Under the pieces are notes generated by a model. That model worked only from the letters and a program-made list of their open reading frames with translations, ran no database searches and was not told where the DNA came from. A DNA stretch of 64,000 bases from Ophiobolus disseminans (taxonomy: Eukaryota > Ascomycota > Dothideomycetes > Pleosporales > Phaeosphaeriaceae): NCBI GenBank assembly GCA_010093685.1, contig MU006231.1:482428-546427 (forward strand). The letters run 5' to 3'. Both the position numbers and the translations under genes were made by a program. Of this stretch, positions 41,809-52,701 are shown piece after piece. Within the stretch, counting starts at the first letter, position 1. Each line of letters begins with the position of its first letter.

Positions 41809-44025
41809 ATGGCTGTCCAAGAGCACCCGCTTGCCGGCGGATTTTCGAAGAGGCACGTCAGCGGGATGCTGAAGCATCTCGCTGACGATGCCGACAAGTC
41901 AAAGGCGGTGGAGGTGGCAAAGGCTTACAAGAGGATGTTTGCCGACAAGAAGTGGGAGTCGGTGTTGGCGAACCTGCGGGAGTTCGCGCAAGAAGACCAT
42001 CTGAAGATGGCAAGCAGGCGGCGGCCAGCACCGCTCCAACCACCAAGGAGACTCGCGGCGAGCGCTTCGGCGCCGCCGGTCATGCTCGACGGGCAGACAG
42101 AGATGACGTCGCTGCCACGCCTCAGCGCCGCCGCCAGTCTGCTGTCCGCCAGGGGCGCGCCATCGACGCCTCGAGAGCGCTGGGACGTCCTCTCTCGCGG
42201 GCCGGCGATACCACTCACGCCGACGCCTACTGGCAACGCTTTCGCAACTGGCGGCTTCTGGGAGCAACTCACGCCCAAAACACCTCTACCACCTACGCCC
42301 GTCACCGCCATCCCTCTTTCCCCACACTCCCCCATCGTACCGCAAGACCTGGAAGCGCGAAATGCTTACGACCATGTCAAGCACGAGGTCGACACGATGG
42401 CACGCAACATCTGCGCTAATCGCATGAGCTCGCTTTCAAAGATCACGGATAGCAACGACATCCCCAAGACTCTCATCACAGCGAAGGACCACCTCAAGGG
42501 CGCAGCCATCACGTTGCAGTACCGACAAGTTGATTTAAACTCCATCATTGATCGCGATCTACCGAAGAAGCTGCAAGCACTGGCGACGGATGAAGCGAAG
42601 ATCACAAATCAGTACTCAGTCCGCGATATGCTCGAGCTTCTTGACATCGACACCTGGCTCCAAGTCGACGAACAGACCCTCAACTTCACCACGCTTCTAG
42701 ACGCACAACGCGAGCTCCTCCAAATGCACTGTCAGCGCCGTAAAACCAGCGTCATCACGCTCCCTGACCGCGCTGTACAGGTTGCATGGGCTGTGCGCAT
42801 TCTCGAAGACGCTGAACATGCTGCAGAAAACGACAACGACAGCGAGAGTGACCACAGCAGTGAGGACGGCACGGGCTACGAGTACAACAACTTCCTACGT
42901 AGCATCAAGCGAGAGGCTACGGGATCCAGCTCGGATCTGAGTTCACTAGCGGACATCACGAGTTTGAGGAGCACGATGAGCATTGGCGACAGCTTGCGGC
43001 AGCTGAGCAGGGAACAGTCGTTGGAGAGTCAGCGGTCGAGCACGAGTCCGAAGAAATATGTCTTGCGGTCACGACAGTCGAGCAATTCCAGTCGAGACCC
43101 GGCAGCGGAGAGTCGACGTCCAAGCACGAGTCCACAGAAGTACAGTTACTTGGCTTTGAGATCGCAGGAATCCAGCTTCTCGGAGAGTTCCAGTCAAGGC
43201 CCTACGATGGAAGACAAGCGCCCAAGCTCGACGTCAAAGATAGCCAATGCATTCACTTCGAGGTCCCGACAGAACAGCATACCCAACGCTCCGAGCTCAC
43301 GTAAGGACAGCATGCCCAACACCCCGAGTCCAGAGAAAGACGCCACTATACACAGTCGCAAGCCGTCAAACATCATCACTGACATCGAGGAAGAAGAAGA
43401 CGAGGCCGACCCGCCCCCTCCTTTGAGCCCAGAAGACCGAGCCTGCAGACGCAAAGGCGCAAGCCACGACGAACTCAACCAGTGGGCCGCACAGTTGAAG
43501 TTAATGGAACAACAACGCGACGCAAAGAAACTCTCAGGCCACCACAGACCGTCCCAGCAATTGCAGCACCCTGCCCTCCGAACCGAGGACGACGAGCGCA
43601 GCCGCGACGCATCGGATGGTAGTTGGAAATGCGCTATAGCAAGCCACCACAAGCGCGAAACGTCACTCTCAACCCGCCGAAGTTCCAGAGATATAAGCCC
43701 CCGCACCAAGCTCCGTCTTTCTGCACCCCCCACGCGCCCTATATCCACCGTCTCAACACGCAACAGCCCGCCCTCGCCTGCGCGCCCGTCTTTCGAGTAC
43801 GACTACATTCTCTCCGCGCCGCCAGCTGCGCCACCTGGATACCGCTACGAAGCTGTGTCTGCGTCGCCACCGGTGGATATCAAGCTGCATGATTCGGTGC
43901 GCAGGAAAGAGCATGTGCGCAGTAAGAGTAGTGTCGAGGAGGTGGAGTGGGAGTGGGAGTTGAGGAAGATGGAGGTTACGGAGAGGGCGAGGCAGATGAA
44001 GAGGAGGAGCGAGAGGGAGGAGTAA
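41809..44025 (+). CDS. Large, mostly disordered Ser/Pro-rich protein, family not recognised
   Basis: A single exon. The frame is open upstream through the microsatellite, but the first sensible start is ATG 41809 (MAVQEHPLAGGFSKRH), giving 738 residues. An N-terminal helical segment (VSGMLKHLADDADKSKAVEV) is followed by Pro-rich linkers, then a likely folded helical region at about 200-360 (NAYDHVKHEVDTMARNI, YRQVDLNSIIDRDLPKKL, RAVQVAWAVRILEDA). The C-terminal half is low complexity with a duplicated unit, SSTSPKKYVLRSRQSS and PSTSPQKYSYLALRSQESS, plus repeated SRQNS/RKDS-type phospho-sites. It ends in a charged helix (WEWELRKMEVTERARQMKRR). A cytoskeletal or signalling scaffold is conceivable; nothing diagnostic is seen. 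Confidence 0.75.
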   Translation: MAVQEHPLAGGFSKRHVSGMLKHLADDADKSKAVEVAKAYKRMFADKKWESVLANLREFAQEDHLKMASRRRPAPLQPPRRLAASASAPPVMLDGQTEMTSLPRLSAAASLLSARGAPSTPRERWDVLSRGPAIPLTPTPTGNAFATGGFWEQLTPKTPLPPTPVTAIPLSPHSPIVPQDLEARNAYDHVKHEVDTMARNICANRMSSLSKITDSNDIPKTLITAKDHLKGAAITLQYRQVDLNSIIDRDLPKKLQALATDEAKITNQYSVRDMLELLDIDTWLQVDEQTLNFTTLLDAQRELLQMHCQRRKTSVITLPDRAVQVAWAVRILEDAEHAAENDNDSESDHSSEDGTGYEYNNFLRSIKREATGSSSDLSSLADITSLRSTMSIGDSLRQLSREQSLESQRSSTSPKKYVLRSRQSSNSSRDPAAESRRPSTSPQKYSYLALRSQESSFSESSSQGPTMEDKRPSSTSKIANAFTSRSRQNSIPNAPSSRKDSMPNTPSPEKDATIHSRKPSNIITDIEEEEDEADPPPPLSPEDRACRRKGASHDELNQWAAQLKLMEQQRDAKKLSGHHRPSQQLQHPALRTEDDERSRDASDGSWKCAIASHHKRETSLSTRRSSRDISPRTKLRLSAPPTRPISTVSTRNSPPSPARPSFEYDYILSAPPAAPPGYRYEAVSASPPVDIKLHDSVRRKEHVRSKSSVEEVEWEWELRKMEVTERARQMKRRSEREE

Positions 44026-44720
44026 GGGGTGTTGGGTGTTAGTGAAAAGGGAGGAAGGAAGAAGGATGAAGGGAAAAGTTTTGATTTGATTTGATGGGGA
44101 TGGGATGGTAGCCTAAGGGACTGTTGAGCATGATGGATGCCTTAAGCTTATTGAAGTGCGGTGAGGACAGTCAGGATCGAGTTTTCAGCTTCGTATAATC
44201 GATACCTGTAAGAGTACATGAGGATAGTCAGGCTCTACTTTCAACGCCCATGATTTTTCGATCGCAACGAACATATTAACTCCAGAAGTTGATAGCACAT
44301 GACTGGCCTGAACTTCTAGCTGACGTTATACTCCGCCCTAACACAGCTTCGATGCCTAACGTCCCACCTACAACTAAAAACCCGACTCCCGGATCACATT
44401 CTACCCTTACATACTCTATCGGGGGTAATGACACCATCGACGCTACTCACTGCATACTACTTTCGACTCGCAACATGTATACTAAAAACGCCTCCACGCA
44501 CACGCGTCCATCAGCAAGCCGCCGCGTATTGCCCCCTTCAGCCATCATCCTTGGCGCTGCGGAATATAGATGCCTGAATTAGGCAACATGCATACCCATC
44601 ACTTGCGTGCCTCACCAATACTCCGAAAACCCATACTCTACCTTAAAACATTTTCTTGTTGCTATTAAGATATTCTAATAGCTCCGTTCTAGACCCGTAT
44701 GCTCGTTCAAACCTGCAACA
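44026..44720. other. Intergenic
   Basis: About 695 bases between two plus-strand genes. The frame 44289-44582 is probably spurious. No feature is supported. Confidence 0.5.
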
Positions 44721-45475
44721 ATGCCAACCATCGAATTCGGCCTCATGCTCGCAAAGCCAAACCATGCCGTCATGGACACGACATCGCCTGAGGGCCATAT
44801 CCTTCAACAAGCCTGGTCTGCGGTTACACGGTACCCAACAGGTCCGCATTGGAGCTACGGCGGCGTGGAGCCCGGGGATGCGAGCGCGCTGTGGGGCTTC
44901 TTTGCATTTGATGGAGTGGCGCATCATGAGAAGTTTGCGAGGATGTAAGTGCGAATCATTCCAGCTGGAGTGGAACCTTGGCTTGATGAATGATTGGGCT
45001 GATGTGAGACTGCAGGCATGGCGCGGAGGCTGTCAAAAACCTTCCCACGATTTTAAATAGGCAGGAATTCCAGAAACACGTCACTCTCGAAGCGGATTTA
45101 CGGCCTGTGCTACAAGCCCCAGTCACAGAAATCTTGCTGGCGTATTTCCCATCTTCCACCTCTGAGGCTGAGAAAGCGGCTATATCCGCTCAAGCGGAAC
45201 ATATCATCGAGGCCGGACTGAGGACGTGCGCAGATGCAAGAGACGCGTGCTGCGGATGGAGCGTCGAGAGCGATTTTCCAGTTCTAGGTCGGAACGAAGA
45301 CGTAGGCAGCGTGCTGGCTGTGTTTGTCGGGTGGAACAGCATCGATGCAGCGGAGTTGTACTGGGAGGAGAACAATCAGGGGCAGCAGTTTGAAGATATT
45401 ATGCAGATAAAGGGGGCGCTGGAGATGGTGAGTAGGTATGTTGAAGTGAAGAAGTTTGGGGAACGGGAGACATAA
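44721..45475 (+). CDS. Hypothetical protein, possible ABM-like dimeric barrel
   Basis: Exons 44721-44944 and 45016-45475 (71-nt intron splitting an ATG codon) give 227 residues. Two similar halves are visible: an N-terminal one with ILQQAWSAVTRYPTGPHWSYGG and WGFFAFDGVAHHEKF, and a C-terminal one with ACCGWSVESDFPVLGRNED, LAVFVGWNSIDAAELYW. The pattern of W-G/F-V-x-W-x-S/G followed by a helix resembles antibiotic-biosynthesis-monooxygenase (ABM) and other ferredoxin-like dimeric alpha-beta barrels in tandem. No signal peptide is present. Such fungal proteins are common but uncharacterised. The assignment is structural guesswork from pattern, not a family match. Confidence 0.65.
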
Positions 45476-45567
45476 CCTTCATTCTGCAACTACATTTCTC
45501 AATTACCAGATCTCTTATTATCGGGATTTTTATCTTTAGTCAAACAACCCAGTAACATCCCGCCCAA

Positions 45568-46534
45568 CTAACCTTCCCCCCTACCATCCAACCTTCCCCT
45601 CTCCCGCACCTGCACCCCACTAAATCCCATCCCCCTCAACCTCCCCACCACGCCCTTCAACCCCGCCACCGCATCTCTAAACGGCCTCTCCATCACTGGA
45701 TGATCCGCCGGCACCCTGAGCACCAACTGCACATTCTTATTTCCCATCCTCTCCAACTCAACCAACTGCTTGCTCAACCTGTCCCTAGCATCCGGGCTTA
45801 TGACGTCGCTCTCGCTCACGTGGATCTCGATATGTTGAACGACATTCCCCGGAACGAGTTTCTTCCCGAAGATATCGGACGTCAAGAATTTCTTGAACTG
45901 TGTCCTATCCTGCGCATTGGAGAACACGAAACGCTGGATACGGTACCAATGCGCAGCAATCTCGCGATCAACATTGTCCCCTGTGTACGCGTGGTACAGC
46001 CAGTGCGCGTAGCAGCTAGTCCCGTTGTACTGTTTCTGGAGACGGAGGTCGAAGTACGAGCACCCGAGGGGGGTATGGAAGTGGACGTGGGCAGGGCGCA
46101 TATCGATGCTGCGAGGTCTATGTGAGGTGCGGCGTGCTGGGTATCTTGCGCTGCGGCCCTCAGGCCGTTGATGTGTTCGGTGCCGCCGGGGCCCATTAGG
46201 TGGGCGTAGATTTGCGTGCGGAGTTCGGGGGGCACTTTGGTGTACATGTGTTGGCAGAGTTGGACACAGGAGAGGCGGGCATAGTCGTTGGCGGCGTGTT
46301 CCCAGCTACTTTTATTTTTGGGTTTTTGCTTCTGCACGATTTCGAGGGAGGTGCGGAGCTCGTGGAGTTTTGTGAGGAGGGCGTATTTCGCTGGGGGATG
46401 TGTTAGTGACGCGTTGACATCGCAAATACCCGAGCAGTGTGAAGCTAAGACTTTTGATGCATACTCAACATATCGTCAAGTTGATGGATGTCGTGCCTTC
46501 GACGGATGACATCACTGAAGTAGCACTTACTCAT
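45568..46534 (-). CDS. Coiled-coil/PPELR-type fungal protein, frameshifted
   Basis: Exon 1 is 46534-46465 (MSKCYFSDVIRRRHDIHQL...) and exon 2 is 46390-45568, with a 74-nt intron. The N-terminal coiled coil (TKLHELRTSLEIVQKQK) leads to VPPELRTQIYAHLM, an F-box/2EXR-like motif of fungal proteins. About 85 codons into exon 2 the phase must change near 46101-46190 to reach the evident C-terminal part (HVHFHTPLGCSYFD, REIAAHWYRIQRFVFSN, GVVGRLRGMGFSGVQV), and there is no GT donor in that interval to hold an intron. So either a frameshift mutation or a sequence error lies there. The next gene (47345-48531) is a paralogue with an intact frame. Function unknown. Confidence 0.6.
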
Positions 46535-47344
46535 TTTCGGTATTTCGAAGCTGCTTGCTTTGTTCGAGAGCGTAGTCGTAGCTACGATCGATCAAATCGG
46601 TCGACGCCATGGTCTCTTCGGTCTGCGAATTCGTTGTGGGAGACAAATCGTTTTGATGCGCGGGAGTGCGAAAGATTTTGCGTTGCGCGTCCTTGGTGCC
46701 TGATCTAGTGTACCGTTGTCTGGTAAGGGTCCGGTTCATGCCCATCACGAACTACTAGGTCGACGCCAGGACTCCGGAATCCACATATAATATAATTGTT
46801 GGAACCCTGCTCGAAGCCAGTATAGATGGTAAAGGCTTGTGTCAGGATCGTGCTATGTTGAGTTAAAGAATCGCAGTTCCGATCAAGTTTCCTCTGAACT
46901 TACTGCACTTTCTTTTGCAACTGAGCGACCAACGCCACATGATATATAATAGAAGGTTTTACGAAGCCGTAGCCTCTTCACTCCAAATCTTGTCGACGTG
47001 CACTTCACTCACTGAAAAGGGTGCATACACAGTGAAACGAGTTTTACACCCACAAAGAAACACGCCATCCATGTCATTCTCGTAGTTTCTACTCTTTCTG
47101 GACGACCCAAATCATGGTACGTAAGCGCTTTAAAAGTACCAACTGCCATGTAATTTCCATTCAACTATTCCTACGCCGTTAGCCTGGAAGGTATGTAACT
47201 GTTTGCGACTAGCCGTTGACCTTAGATGTGTTAGCGTACGGACCAATCCCCTTATAAACCACTTACCTAAGCCACCGCAAGGCCAACTTCTGCATGTCGT
47301 AAAGATGTTGGATGAGGCTTGTACAACAAAAGATATGATCCGGA
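46535..47344. other. Upstream region with a uORF-like ATG
   Basis: An ATG at 46610 (minus) opens a 27-codon frame (MASTDLIDRSYDYALEQSK...) whose TAA overlaps the proposed start ATG at 46534. It may be an upstream ORF or an alternative N-terminus. The rest, to 47344, shows no supported gene. Confidence 0.45.
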
Positions 47345-48531
47345 TCACACTTCTTCGGCTCCATCGACTGTCGAGCCTTCTGAAGCCAGCGTGATGCTCG
47401 AAAGTTCTTCGACACTCAAGCGTTCTCCAGTAAATCGCTTCTATCTTAACTTAGTACACCATCAGAGGCAATAGTGTTACTACTTACCAAACCATTTTCG
47501 AGAGCACGCTCTGAAGCGTCAAAAATAGGTGTAAAGTCCTTCTGTGGGCTACACGATTCAACGCGAATACGAGAAAATCCAGCATCACGTAGTCGATAGA
47601 CGGTAGGGCAGATGAGGAGCAAAAACGACGCGAGTACAGCTGAGCCCGATTCAGATACGGCTGAGTAAGATGCTAAGGTCAGGGTGATCTTGAAGCTGGT
47701 GTTCTCCAACGACTCGAGACACCTGAGGTTGCCAGGAAGGTCGGTGGTCGATGCGGGCGCTGGATTGTGAACTACCACGCGAATGTGATGCAATATGTCC
47801 TTGGGATCGATAGAGTTGTAGAACAGATCGTGCTCCAGGAGATTCGGGAGTAGATCAAGATTCTTGGCGCGGATGGTGATAATTCGGGTTCCGTACCAGC
47901 GCTCCACGACCTCACGTGCGACAACTTTACCCATGTAGGAGGAACGGCACCAAGGGTATTTGGCGCTCACCTCTCGAGTCTTCCACAAGCGCCTGGAAGG
48001 ATGAGACTTGTCATCGCGAAATTGAAGCTCGCCCGAATCGTCTTTGTATGATCTTCGCTTGATGGATACCTCAGATGCCGGATGAAGGAGATAATCGTAG
48101 ATCATGTCCCTTAGCTCGCGTGGAAGAGTGGCATGGAGTAGCGCACAGAGATCACGGCACCTATGCCGGCCCACCTTGTCTAGCTCGGCATTGAGTTCAG
48201 TTTCCTTGGCCTCGATCTCTGCTTTTGCTATTTCGGCTTCGTCCAATAGCTTGTTGATCTGTTGGTGAATCTGGCGGCGTCTGCACGTGGTTAGTAACGT
48301 GAAAGCCCGACAGACTACGGTCGCAGCTTCACTTTTCCCATGCGGCTTGCTTCTCTTGCTGCTTTCTGACACTGTAAGCCTTCTTCACACTCCTGGCGCC
48401 TAGAGCGATGCGTACATTCGTACTTGTTCAAGCTCATCAGGTTCAAGCTCATCAGGCTCCAGCTCATCATCCTCCAGCTCATCATGCATCGTAGTGGGAG
48501 GGCCAGTCTCTGAGTCCTGAGGTTGATCCAT
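47345..48531 (-). CDS. Coiled-coil/LPRELR-type fungal protein
   Basis: Exons 48531-48416, 48371-48333, 48280-47488 and 47440-47345, with introns of 44, 52 and 47 nt, give 347 residues. Exon 1 encodes a short acidic repeat (DELEPDELEPDELEQ). A 13-residue second exon restores a continuous coiled coil (KQQEKQAAWEKRRQIHQQ, then DEAEIAKAEIEAKETEL). The core LPRELRDMIYDYLL is followed by KVVAREVVERWYGTRI and a beta-rich C-terminus (HHIRVVVHN, YRLRDAGFSRIRVES). The last exon (KRFTGERLSVEEL...) depends on a GTAAGT donor with TACTAAG branch; without it the protein ends 15 residues after the junction. Paralogue of the adjacent gene; the family resembles fungal 2EXR/F-box-like proteins of unknown role. 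Confidence 0.7.
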
Positions 48532-48921
48532 TCTTCGTTGATGCTCAACCGAGAGTTTCGATCACGAGGGCAGTGTCGATCGGAAGTAAGAGAGCGAGCG
48601 CCCAGGCGAGGTAGGCACACAAGCACGTGCGCGCCAAGCAATTAGCGAGGTATAAGGTATGCGCATCATTCAATTCTCTCAACCACTTCTGCGCCGATGG
48701 AAATTTCTCCATTACTATGGTTCACCGGGTGTCCGTAAGACAGCGCTTGAGCGAGCCAACAAGAGTACCTCAGCTACTCCGTAGCCGTGTATCAACGCAG
48801 TGAAACTACATTACTTCGTCACATACAGCAAATCTATATCATCTGCGACTCAAACTAAGATCCCGTAGTTATAGTCCTCCAGGGTATCAACTCAACTCAG
48901 ATCTCTTTCCTCTATATTCCA
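48532..48921. other. Intergenic
   Basis: 390 bases between two minus-strand genes: promoter and leader of the gene at 48531 and the 3' region of the ankyrin-CorA gene. No specific site is recognised. Confidence 0.5.
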
Positions 48922-51900
48922 TCAAGTCCCCCTCTCAACATCCCCACTCCCCCTCATCCTGAACCCGGTACTAATCCGCTCCACCGGCCTCTGCACCTCC
49001 GCGCTCAACCTTCCATTAATTTTCGCCAACCCCCCACTAGTCACGAGCACATCTCCCTTCAAGCCGCTCCTCGCCGTGCTGCGACTTCTCATCGGCTGCA
49101 AGCTCGGAGCACCGCCGTCGTACCTGTGATTCCGATAGCTCTCGATGCTGAGTCTGCCATCGGGACGCATGGTGCTGCGACCGGCAGACAGTGCTTGTTC
49201 GAGAGCGCGCATATCGACCGCGTATTCGATTTCTAGTTTGTCGTTATCGATGGTAGGTTTGTTGAGCTGTGGCTGCGGTGTTTTGTTGCGATGCCGTAAG
49301 CGGCGCCGGGCTTCGCGGAAGAAGTCGCCTATTGCGTCGTATGAGAGGGCAATGGCGATGAAGGGGATGGAAATGGCGAGGCCAATGCCGAACATGTATT
49401 TGGATACAAAGCTCAATGGCAAGGAAGGCTCGCCTCCACCATCTTTATGTGGGAATTCCTGGATATTGATCGTGAAGAGCGCTGCGATGAAGGACAACGG
49501 GAGGAAGATGATGGTGACGATAGTGAAGACCATGATTGTCTGGCTCTGGCGCGCAGTACCAGCTGCCTGATCACGAGCGAAGCGTGCTTCGAATGCGTTT
49601 GCGTGTTTTTGTTTGAGGTCGAGGAGGTCTGTGATGCTTTTGTAGATGCGCCCGGCTTGAACGTCCATACGTTCTAGGTCTCTGATATGAGTCTCGATGA
49701 TCTTTAGCATGTCTTTGAACCTTTTTTTCAGGTCTTGCTGGTTCTTGCGTTCTTCAAGGTAGATGTCCGCAATGGAGGCCTCAAGATCTGGCAGAACGTT
49801 GCGCTGATCTTCCAAGACTTTTTGAATCATATTGAGCTCGTCACGGATGTCTTTGATCTCGGCAAGAAGGTCAGTCTCCGCCCCAATATCGAGAAGATTG
49901 TCAACAAAGAGCGGCGCGTTGGCATGCGAATTATCGTCGTAGTTGAACTGCTCTTCCTGTATAGGCGGGTTGGCCAAGGCGTGAGCATGCGTATGATGTG
50001 GCATGTGTCGCCGGTTTTGCTGTTCACGTTGTCGCTCTTCTGCCTCGAGATGTCGCGAGAACCGGTTGGGTCGACGGTGATGTTGCAGCCATGCTGAGGC
50101 TTGTGCTGATGCAGTGTTGAACTCTTTGAAGAGAATCGTCTCCCGCTCAGTTGCGTCGCCAATGCTTGATTCAAACATGTCGAGGAACTGATAATCCGAG
50201 TCGCCGATCCGATGTCTGTCGAAAACTCCGCTACATCGTCCCGCAATAATCATGCCCAGATCATACACGTTGCGCACCGGATCTCTCGTCTTGCTGTTGA
50301 TGTCTTCGATGACCCCGTCCAGAACATTGAGCGGATCATTGCGAGGCTGTTGCCACCTCTGAGGAAATGCTGTCACTATGAGGTCCTTACCGAGTGTCCA
50401 CATCCATAGCTGATCAACCATGAATATCTTGGGGTCAATATCTGGATGATCAGCACTCTTACATTGGTACCGGTAAACAACTTGGTCGCAATCACGCGAT
50501 TGTGTGTCAATATTGTGGTAGAAGAACTGGTCTAGTGTGCGACGGACATGTAAGGAGACTTGGGAGCCCGTCAAATGAGCCCTAATCAGCATCTCATCAT
50601 AAGTAGACGCTCGTTGTGGTTTCATGATTCGGCTTTCGTGTTTGCTTTTCTCTTTGATGATCTCCGCCCGATTAATAGCGGCTTGCATCTCTTGTCGTTT
50701 GCGATCAGTCTCAAAATGCAGGTATGGCATAAAGGCGAATATATTGCCTTTAGCCACAGTTGGGTGATCTTTCCTCCCAAGTGAGCTTGGCGATCTAAGA
50801 TGACCGCTGCTGTTTAGTGAAGAGCTCATATTGGGTCGCTTTGGGTGGTGCTCGGTGTGCCGGGTTGGTGTATCGGTACCACCAGGCTTCTTTCCAGCCG
50901 GTTTCGAGCCGCCCCATTTGGATGATTTCTTAGTTTTGTCTTTCGACTTTCCCTTGCTCTCTTTCCCGGTCGCAGTTCCGGAGCTACCAGCAGTCCAGTC
51001 TGTCTGGTCTGTGCTAACTGTTGCCGTACGCACAGGCGTTCTTGGGAAGTGCGGGAGTGGTGCAGTCTCTTGCGCGCCGGCCAACGTATCGATACTGAGT
51101 CCAAGTTCATTGTTCACGACGATCTGCGGCGGTCCCTTCTCGCCACCATCTGACAAGTCTGAATCGTCGTGGTGCTTGGGCGCGCGCGGCGTACCTTGGC
51201 AGAGAGGCCTCATAAAGTGGGAATGTATTTGCTGTCCACGATGTTGATGACTAAACGACCGTTCGAGCGCCTTGAAGCCTTCAACATCGCTTGCACCCTC
51301 TTCAATGAATGCCTTGGTGAGCAAAGCTTCCACCCAAGCCATGTTGTTTGCCGGAAGATGGATCCACCTGAAGCTGGCAGCTTTGGAGTCTGTTGGCAAG
51401 ATGTTGACCGCCGGCTTCCTCTCATTGAGGGCGTCGCGTGCATATAGTAGCTCGTAAACAGTCTTTCGACTGACCCTGTTGTTATTGTGGAAGTTGCCGA
51501 AGTCGACGATGGTGGCTTGGAAGCCATTTGTTGCACCAAGGGCATTCTCGCTCAGAGCCTCGACTTGGTTTGAAGGGGCTAGCGCGTTGATGATGTCTTT
51601 CCTGGCGGGGTTCTTGCTCTGGGCAGCACAGAGGAACGGCGTGATTCCAAAACTGTCTCTTGCATTGCACTTAATGTCTTCCCTCCCCAGCAAACACTTA
51701 ACCACATCCAGGTGACCGGCCTGCGCCGCAACATGCAACGGCGTCATGCCTGTCAGCAGCCGTGCATTGACGCCAGCCCCAGCTTCGAGCAGTAACCAGA
51801 CCGCCTTTGCAGTACCTTGTCCGCAAGCGTTGTGTAACGGTGTCCAACTTCCATCACTCTTCGCCATTACATTGGCCCCATAAAACAACAAGAGCTCGAT

Positions 51901-52701
51901 GATGTCGTCCCGTCCATGCGCAGCTGCCAGATGTAACGCCGTCTTCTGCCGTACCTCCATCGCATTGACGTTCGCTCTCGGTAGTTTTTGCCTCTTCAAC
52001 AGCCTCTCACATAATTCTTTCTTGCCCGTACTGGCCGCCCAATGTAGTGGAGTCCTTTTGCTCTCGTCCTGACCGTCAGGTCCGTCGATTGCAATATTTG
52101 TGCCCAACAGCTCTTCGACAACATCTTTACCCCAATTACAGTGTTTGTCCGCAGCCAAGTTGTGTAGCACGTTCCTGCCTGTGTTGTCCTTCTTGTTCAC
52201 ATCTGCACGGCAGCGAATTAGTTCCTGAACTATCTGGAAATGATTCTTCCACGCGGCCGTCATGAGCGCTGTTCGTCCCTGCTTGTCCTGTGCATCTGCA
52301 TTGCCGCCAAACTTCAGCAGCAGCTTCACAGTGCCCACTCGATTCTTCTCGATTGCCTTGAGCAAGGGCGAGACGCGGCCTCCTGGTGCTCCATCAGGCT
52401 TCGCACCGGCCCTAAGCAAATGTTCTACAATGGTTGTGTTCCCACGTTCGGCTGCGCGCATCAAGCCTATCCGTAGGAGGTGCTCTACGGGGTGCGACTT
52501 CGCTATCACTTCATCGATGAGGGCAATGGCAATAGCATTGTGGTCTGTGGTTTTGTCTTTGTCGTTGACTTTCTCGTTGTCCTTCTCATTATCGCCTGGC
52601 TTGTCGCTTGCGTTGTCGATTGCTTTGAGGAGGCGCGGTTCGATGCGATTAAGCTGGGCAGATTCAGCGCCGTCGCTGGCGCGGGAGGGTGAGCGGCCCA
52701 T
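48922..52701 (-). CDS. Ankyrin-repeat protein with CorA-like membrane domain
   Basis: A single exon of 1259 residues. Residues about 60-370 hold eight or nine ankyrin repeats (for example KTALHLAAAHGRDDIIELLL, SWTPLHNACGQGTAKAVWLL, MTPLHVAAQAGHLDVVKCLL). A central low-complexity Lys/Ser region follows. The C-terminal third matches fungal CorA-like proteins: MVDQLWMWTLGKDLIVTAFP, a long coiled coil (LAEIKDIRDELNMIQKVLED), and two membrane helices (MVFTIVTIIFLPLSFIAALF; YMFGIGLAISIPFIAIALSY) joined by FTINIQEFPHKDGGG where bacterial CorA has GMN. So it is a divergent channel-like membrane protein with a large ankyrin sensor; Mg transport is not assured. Divergent from the pepsin-like gene at 53290. 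Fusions of this type are frequent in filamentous ascomycetes. Confidence 0.88.
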   Translation of the reverse strand: MGRSPSRASDGAESAQLNRIEPRLLKAIDNASDKPGDNEKDNEKVNDKDKTTDHNAIAIALIDEVIAKSHPVEHLLRIGLMRAAERGNTTIVEHLLRAGAKPDGAPGGRVSPLLKAIEKNRVGTVKLLLKFGGNADAQDKQGRTALMTAAWKNHFQIVQELIRCRADVNKKDNTGRNVLHNLAADKHCNWGKDVVEELLGTNIAIDGPDGQDESKRTPLHWAASTGKKELCERLLKRQKLPRANVNAMEVRQKTALHLAAAHGRDDIIELLLFYGANVMAKSDGSWTPLHNACGQGTAKAVWLLLEAGAGVNARLLTGMTPLHVAAQAGHLDVVKCLLGREDIKCNARDSFGITPFLCAAQSKNPARKDIINALAPSNQVEALSENALGATNGFQATIVDFGNFHNNNRVSRKTVYELLYARDALNERKPAVNILPTDSKAASFRWIHLPANNMAWVEALLTKAFIEEGASDVEGFKALERSFSHQHRGQQIHSHFMRPLCQGTPRAPKHHDDSDLSDGGEKGPPQIVVNNELGLSIDTLAGAQETAPLPHFPRTPVRTATVSTDQTDWTAGSSGTATGKESKGKSKDKTKKSSKWGGSKPAGKKPGGTDTPTRHTEHHPKRPNMSSSLNSSGHLRSPSSLGRKDHPTVAKGNIFAFMPYLHFETDRKRQEMQAAINRAEIIKEKSKHESRIMKPQRASTYDEMLIRAHLTGSQVSLHVRRTLDQFFYHNIDTQSRDCDQVVYRYQCKSADHPDIDPKIFMVDQLWMWTLGKDLIVTAFPQRWQQPRNDPLNVLDGVIEDINSKTRDPVRNVYDLGMIIAGRCSGVFDRHRIGDSDYQFLDMFESSIGDATERETILFKEFNTASAQASAWLQHHRRPNRFSRHLEAEERQREQQNRRHMPHHTHAHALANPPIQEEQFNYDDNSHANAPLFVDNLLDIGAETDLLAEIKDIRDELNMIQKVLEDQRNVLPDLEASIADIYLEERKNQQDLKKRFKDMLKIIETHIRDLERMDVQAGRIYKSITDLLDLKQKHANAFEARFARDQAAGTARQSQTIMVFTIVTIIFLPLSFIAALFTINIQEFPHKDGGGEPSLPLSFVSKYMFGIGLAISIPFIAIALSYDAIGDFFREARRRLRHRNKTPQPQLNKPTIDNDKLEIEYAVDMRALEQALSAGRSTMRPDGRLSIESYRNHRYDGGAPSLQPMRSRSTARSGLKGDVLVTSGGLAKINGRLSAEVQRPVERISTGFRMRGSGDVERGT

